In this document: in pieces, positions 5,919-8,601 of the stretch | Position numbering within the stretch: position 1 is the stretch's first letter | Layout of the letters: each line of letters starts with the position of its first letter | NCBI GenBank assembly: GCA_023230245.1 | Contig: JALNXT010000040.1 | Location: 1-8,601 of the forward strand | Direction: 5' to 3' | DNA from: Candidatus Cloacimonadota bacterium | GTDB taxonomy: Bacteria; Cloacimonadota; Cloacimonadia; Cloacimonadales; Cloacimonadaceae | Length of the DNA stretch: 8,601 bases | Program-made: the position numbers and the translations under genes | Notes under the pieces: generated by a model | Seen by the model: the letters and a program-made list of their open reading frames with translations, nothing else | The model's database searches: none | What the model was told of the DNA's origin: nothing

Positions 5919-8099
5919 TTATTTTACCTTCAGCATCCGTTTGGTATGGCTTGCTCCCTTCTGCGTAAAACGATACAGATAAATCCCATCGGCAACCGGA
6001 GTACCCAATTCATCCCTGCCATCCCAAATGAGGTTTTGCGTATCTCCAAATAGTGCGCCAGCATGCAGGCTTTTCACCTTTTGTCCTTTCAGGTTATAGA
6101 TGTCAATCTCGCAGGGACTGTTATCCACCTTGCCGCTTATCTCGATAGTGGTGGTGCTGGCAAAGGGATTGGGGTAGTTGGAGATAGATACAAGGGTTTG
6201 GGGTAGTTCCGGTGTGGTGGGATTGCTGACAGCAGCAGTGATGTTATACACGCCAAGATGGTTACCCTGGCACACAAATAGCTGCTCTCCCACAACTTCC
6301 ATATCCCAACACATATCGCCTTCCTGATAATAATATCCCGTCTGCTCAGGAGCAGCAAGGTTATAGATGCTTATGACCGTGATTCCTTGTGAACCTGCAG
6401 TAATAAGATAATGTCCGCTGTTTTTTATGCTGTAAATCCCGATAACATTGGGTTTAACGACAATTAGTGCAGGTAACTCCGGATTACTAAGACTATAGAT
6501 GTAAAGTCCCATGCTATAATTGGCAATAAACAAGGTACTATCAACGATGTGAATATCGCTGATACCGTTAGGCATATTCATCGTATAAACCAGTTGTGGA
6601 TTGGTGGGATCGCTGACTTCAAATATCCGCATCCCATCAGCATATGCCGCATAAGCATAACTGCCATAGGTGATTATCTTCTTGGGATTTCCAATCGCAG
6701 CGTTATAGACAGAGCTGCTATAATCCAGATTGGTGTTTATAATGAACATATTCGAATAAAGATAATCTCCCACGATGCTTAAAGGTCCGGCACCATTATT
6801 CTCCGGATTCCAAAGTCCTGCTTCTGCAATCTGTACAGGTGTTTCTGGCTGGGTGAGATTCCATTTGTAAATCGTTGCGCCTGAAGCCGAAAAAAGGGAA
6901 GTACCATCACTGGTCATAGTATAATTGTCGCCAAAATAATGTGGCTGAGCTGTGGGCTGTGAACAATTAACTATATAGCCATTATTCAGATACAAATAGC
7001 CGTTTACCTGTTCAGCGTTTAAATTGCTAGAGCGCTGAATCTCTCCTACTTTAACCATAGTACTGTCATTGGCAGGGGCATAGATAATTGTCTGTTGCCC
7101 TGCATCCGTCATAAATAAGCGGTTGTTTTCCACATCAAAGTGTCCGTTATAAGCGTAAGAACAAGTGAAAGGAGCAAGCCCCATAGGTAAGGCAGGGTTG
7201 CTGAGATCATAGCGCGCCAAGGGGTGAAAGTTCCTGCCACCAATCTGGGCATCATCACAGCGAAGGTATAAGACACCGCTTTCTACCAACCAATCAATAT
7301 TAAAGACAATATTCGGGATGCTTACCGTATTGCCCCAAACGGGTTGCGAGGGATTGCTTACATCCAACACATTAAAGTAATCTGAATATTCATGGTGAGC
7401 GTATATGTATCCGTTATAACACAATAACCTGTCACCACCTCCAACAGTAGTAGATATTAGCTGCGGATCAGTGGGACAGATGACATCCAGGATGCTTATA
7501 TAATATAAAATGGAATTGCTACCCAAATGAGCCACATATGCATAATCATCAGCCACCTGCACGTCTAAAACGGCGTATGAAAAATCGTAAGTGCTAAGTA
7601 GCTGGGGGTTAAGAGGATTGGCAATATTCCAGATAGAGATGTTATCTTGCGGACCTCCGGCAATATACAAATTGTCTCCAGAAACAGTTATCTGGCGATT
7701 AAAATCCGGAATCTGTACGGTGGTATCCAGCCAACTTATGTTATTGGGATTGCTGATATCACAAATAGCCACAGTATCCCACATCAGATAAAAATACGCA
7801 TAGTTCCCCAACAATAAGAGTTTACCATAGTCTCCAAGGTTAGGAACGATAGGCATATCATCAATACGATAGGCATAACTGAGCAATTGCGGCTGAGCAG
7901 GATTGCTAACATCAAAGCACATCAGCACGTATTCCGAGCCACTGATAAAAGCCAGATTGCCCACAACCTTGATATCCAAGGTAACGCCCAGAGCGGGCAA
8001 TATCTCTGTTTCCAGAGTAATATTCGAGCTAACTTGCGCGCTTAGGACACAAGCCACCAAGAGAAACACGATAGCGAATAGCAGTTTAATATTTCTCAT
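5919..8099 (-). CDS. Secreted LVIVD-repeat beta-propeller protein with FlgD-Ig/T9SS-like sorting tail
   Basis: The predicted exported protein has 726 residues. An N-terminal signal peptide (basic MRNIK, hydrophobic LLFAIVFLLVACV, probable cleavage at LSA|Q near residue 21) is followed by about 14 propeller repeats (about 38-618). Each repeat has the form 'V-x-G-x-x-L/A-Y-hydrophobic-A ... G-hydrophobic-x-I-x-DVSNPxxPQ-L', typical of LVIVD repeats. A linker leads to the tail: NYPNPF (641-646), IYNLKGQKVKSL, the W-D-G-R-D turn, DGIYLYRF and a basic KRMLKVK end. Such proteins are common in exported proteomes of FCB bacteria and probably bind partners or sit on the surface; no catalytic residues are evident. 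I use the ATG at 8099 and not the in-frame TTG at 8105, because the AAGGGG Shine-Dalgarno (8106-8111) would abut the TTG but sits six bases from the ATG. The gene is monocistronic as far as seen. Fold and export are inferred; ligand is unknown. Confidence 0.92.
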   Translation of the reverse strand: MRNIKLLFAIVFLLVACVLSAQVSSNITLETEILPALGVTLDIKVVGNLAFISGSEYVLMCFDVSNPAQPQLLSYAYRIDDMPIVPNLGDYGKLLLLGNYAYFYLMWDTVAICDISNPNNISWLDTTVQIPDFNRQITVSGDNLYIAGGPQDNISIWNIANPLNPQLLSTYDFSYAVLDVQVADDYAYVAHLGSNSILYYISILDVICPTDPQLISTTVGGGDRLLCYNGYIYAHHEYSDYFNVLDVSNPSQPVWGNTVSIPNIVFNIDWLVESGVLYLRCDDAQIGGRNFHPLARYDLSNPALPMGLAPFTCSYAYNGHFDVENNRLFMTDAGQQTIIYAPANDSTMVKVGEIQRSSNLNAEQVNGYLYLNNGYIVNCSQPTAQPHYFGDNYTMTSDGTSLFSASGATIYKWNLTQPETPVQIAEAGLWNPENNGAGPLSIVGDYLYSNMFIINTNLDYSSSVYNAAIGNPKKIITYGSYAYAAYADGMRIFEVSDPTNPQLVYTMNMPNGISDIHIVDSTLFIANYSMGLYIYSLSNPELPALIVVKPNVIGIYSIKNSGHYLITAGSQGITVISIYNLAAPEQTGYYYQEGDMCWDMEVVGEQLFVCQGNHLGVYNITAAVSNPTTPELPQTLVSISNYPNPFASTTTIEISGKVDNSPCEIDIYNLKGQKVKSLHAGALFGDTQNLIWDGRDELGTPVADGIYLYRFTQKGASHTKRMLKVK
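6246..7988 (-). repeat. About 14 LVIVD-type propeller repeats within the CDS
   Basis: The coding repeats are visible at DNA level as recurrent minus-strand codons for Asp/Ala-Val-Ser-Asn-Pro; on the + strand they read like GGATTGCTGACATC. Examples lie near 6221 (just past the last blade), 6481, 6608, 7196, 7351, 7747 and 7901. The protein period is irregular, about 35-50 residues. Repeats 7, 8 and 10 have lost the DVSNP box, so the count of 14 is by eye. Fourteen would fit two seven-bladed propellers. Confidence 0.6.
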
Positions 8100-8105
8100 T
8101 TTCAA

Positions 8106-8111
8106 CCCCTT
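8106..8111 (-). promoter_or_regulatory. Shine-Dalgarno site that sets the propeller gene start
   Basis: The minus strand reads AAGGGG here, six bases before the ATG at 8099-8097. The alternative in-frame TTG at 8105-8103 directly touches this site and could not use it, which decides for the ATG. Confidence 0.75.
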
Positions 8112-8192
8112 ACAAGAGAATTAAATAAGCAATTATTGTTCCACTTATCTACTATTGTGCGAACGCCTTCCGTTTTTTCCACACCCGAGGAG

Positions 8193-8360
8193 GAGGCTGT
8201 GTGAAAAGTGCTGTTTGGACTTCAAGGAGCATCCTCAAACCCTTGTTTTAATTACGTTTACCTGAAGTCTATGGCGCATTATTGCTCGTTGACAAAGCAT
8301 AGCGATTTGTTGCGCCATGAACTCCAGATAAACACCCAGCTTGAGTTTTCACACAGTCTC
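8193..8360. repeat. Nested imperfect palindrome, about 168 bp
   Basis: There are two concentric pairs of arms. The outer arms are 8193-8207 (GAGGCTGTGTGAAAA) and 8346-8360, complementary at 14 of 15 positions. The inner arms are 8256-8278 and 8311-8333, complementary at 19 of 23 positions with a perfect 8-bp core (ATGGCGCA 8271-8278, TGCGCCAT 8311-8318). The left spacer between arms (48 bases) is longer than the right one (12 bases), so the structure looks like a palindrome with one asymmetric insertion or deletion. No gene overlaps it convincingly. Confidence 0.6.
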
Positions 8361-8388
8361 GGAGGCGGGGATCCAGCTCTTCTCAATT

Positions 8389-8423
8389 TGTTTCATATCA
8401 ACCAGTTATATAAATATGAAACA
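8389..8423. repeat. Perfect 10-bp hairpin
   Basis: TGTTTCATAT (8389-8398) and ATATGAAACA (8414-8423) are perfectly complementary around a 15-base A/T-rich loop. It lacks a following T-run on either strand, so it is not an ordinary intrinsic terminator; an operator-like or repeat-derived site is possible. Confidence 0.5.
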
Positions 8424-8601
8424 GCTTAGTGGTTCATCATTTGTGCTGAACCTGATTCTGCTTTGTTTCAGTTACTATAAAGTGACACCCCAAATGTCAT
8501 ATAGCCATCAGTGTGACAAATAGGCATAAGCCTTTATCTGGTGTAGAGATGCTTAGGACTGCTTTCGGAAAGATGTCATAGTGGTTTTGGACTTCTTTGG
8601 A

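Larger units (their letters stand above)
8112..8601. other. Gene-poor intergenic region with palindromes
   Basis: Of about 490 bases, none form a complete gene I can support. The content is the nested inverted repeats at 8193-8360, a 10-bp hairpin at 8389-8423, a smaller hairpin (GGTTCA 8431-8436 with TGAACC 8447-8452), and a 34-codon open minus-strand frame at the right edge. The promoter of the propeller gene should lie between about 8112 and 8200, but no convincing -35/-10 pair is seen. Confidence 0.6.

Noticed and set aside
8174..8207. CACAC...GTGTG hairpin flanked by T- and A-runs, considered as a bidirectional terminator
   Set aside because: The stem is only five base pairs plus A/T pairs, and on each strand the run following the stem is A, not T.
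8208..8429. 73-codon GTG-started frame on the + strand in the right intergenic region
   Set aside because: It runs through the nested palindrome, lacks a well-spaced Shine-Dalgarno site, and its composition shows no domain, signal peptide or repeat.
8341..8523. 60-codon + strand frame ending at 8523
   Set aside because: It crosses two hairpins and has no recognisable protein features; a chance open frame is more likely.
1..8601. CRISPR array, defence island, tRNA or rRNA genes, phage genes
   Set aside because: No regularly spaced direct repeats, cloverleaf-like sequence or relevant protein motifs were found on either strand.

Overview
The window looks like a chromosomal stretch from a bacterium of the Fibrobacterota-Chlorobiota-Bacteroidota (FCB) superphylum. 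Two secreted proteins carry C-terminal 'N-x-P-N-P-F ... IYNLKGQ ... G-x-Y-x-Y-R' tails of the FlgD-Ig / type IX-secretion sorting kind. Together with Shine-Dalgarno-led housekeeping genes, these tails suggest a Cloacimonadota-like (WWE1) organism. That placement is inference from protein style, not a database match.

Layout. Bases 1-543 hold the 3' end of a secreted-protein gene (+) that ends in a sorting-type tail. Bases 544-849 are intergenic and carry a long inverted-repeat element with an 11-bp tandem repeat in it, then a candidate promoter. Bases 850-2121 encode an M18 metallo-aminopeptidase. Bases 2122-2340 are intergenic and carry a second, unrelated inverted-repeat element. Bases 2341-5904 form a tight three-gene unit on the + strand: a DUF1015 protein, RimO (ribosomal protein S12 methylthiotransferase) and TrpS (tryptophanyl-tRNA synthetase). 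DUF1015 and rimO overlap by one base (TAATG); rimO and trpS are one base apart. A convergent minus-strand gene (5919-8099) encodes a secreted LVIVD-type beta-propeller protein with about 14 repeats and the same kind of sorting tail. Bases 8100-8601 hold no convincing complete gene. They contain nested palindromes, a 10-bp hairpin and a short open minus-strand frame running off the right edge.

How the genes fit together. The central unit is translation-related (ribosome modification and tRNA charging), with an uncharacterised ParB/sulfiredoxin-like DUF1015 protein as first gene. The aminopeptidase fits a peptide- and amino-acid-fermenting lifestyle. The flanking tailed proteins would be exported or surface-attached. 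I see no defence system, CRISPR array, tRNA, rRNA or intact mobile element. The least explained material is the structured repeat DNA in the three intergenic spaces, a roughly 11-residue insertion in RimO, and the DUF1015-rimO-trpS linkage.
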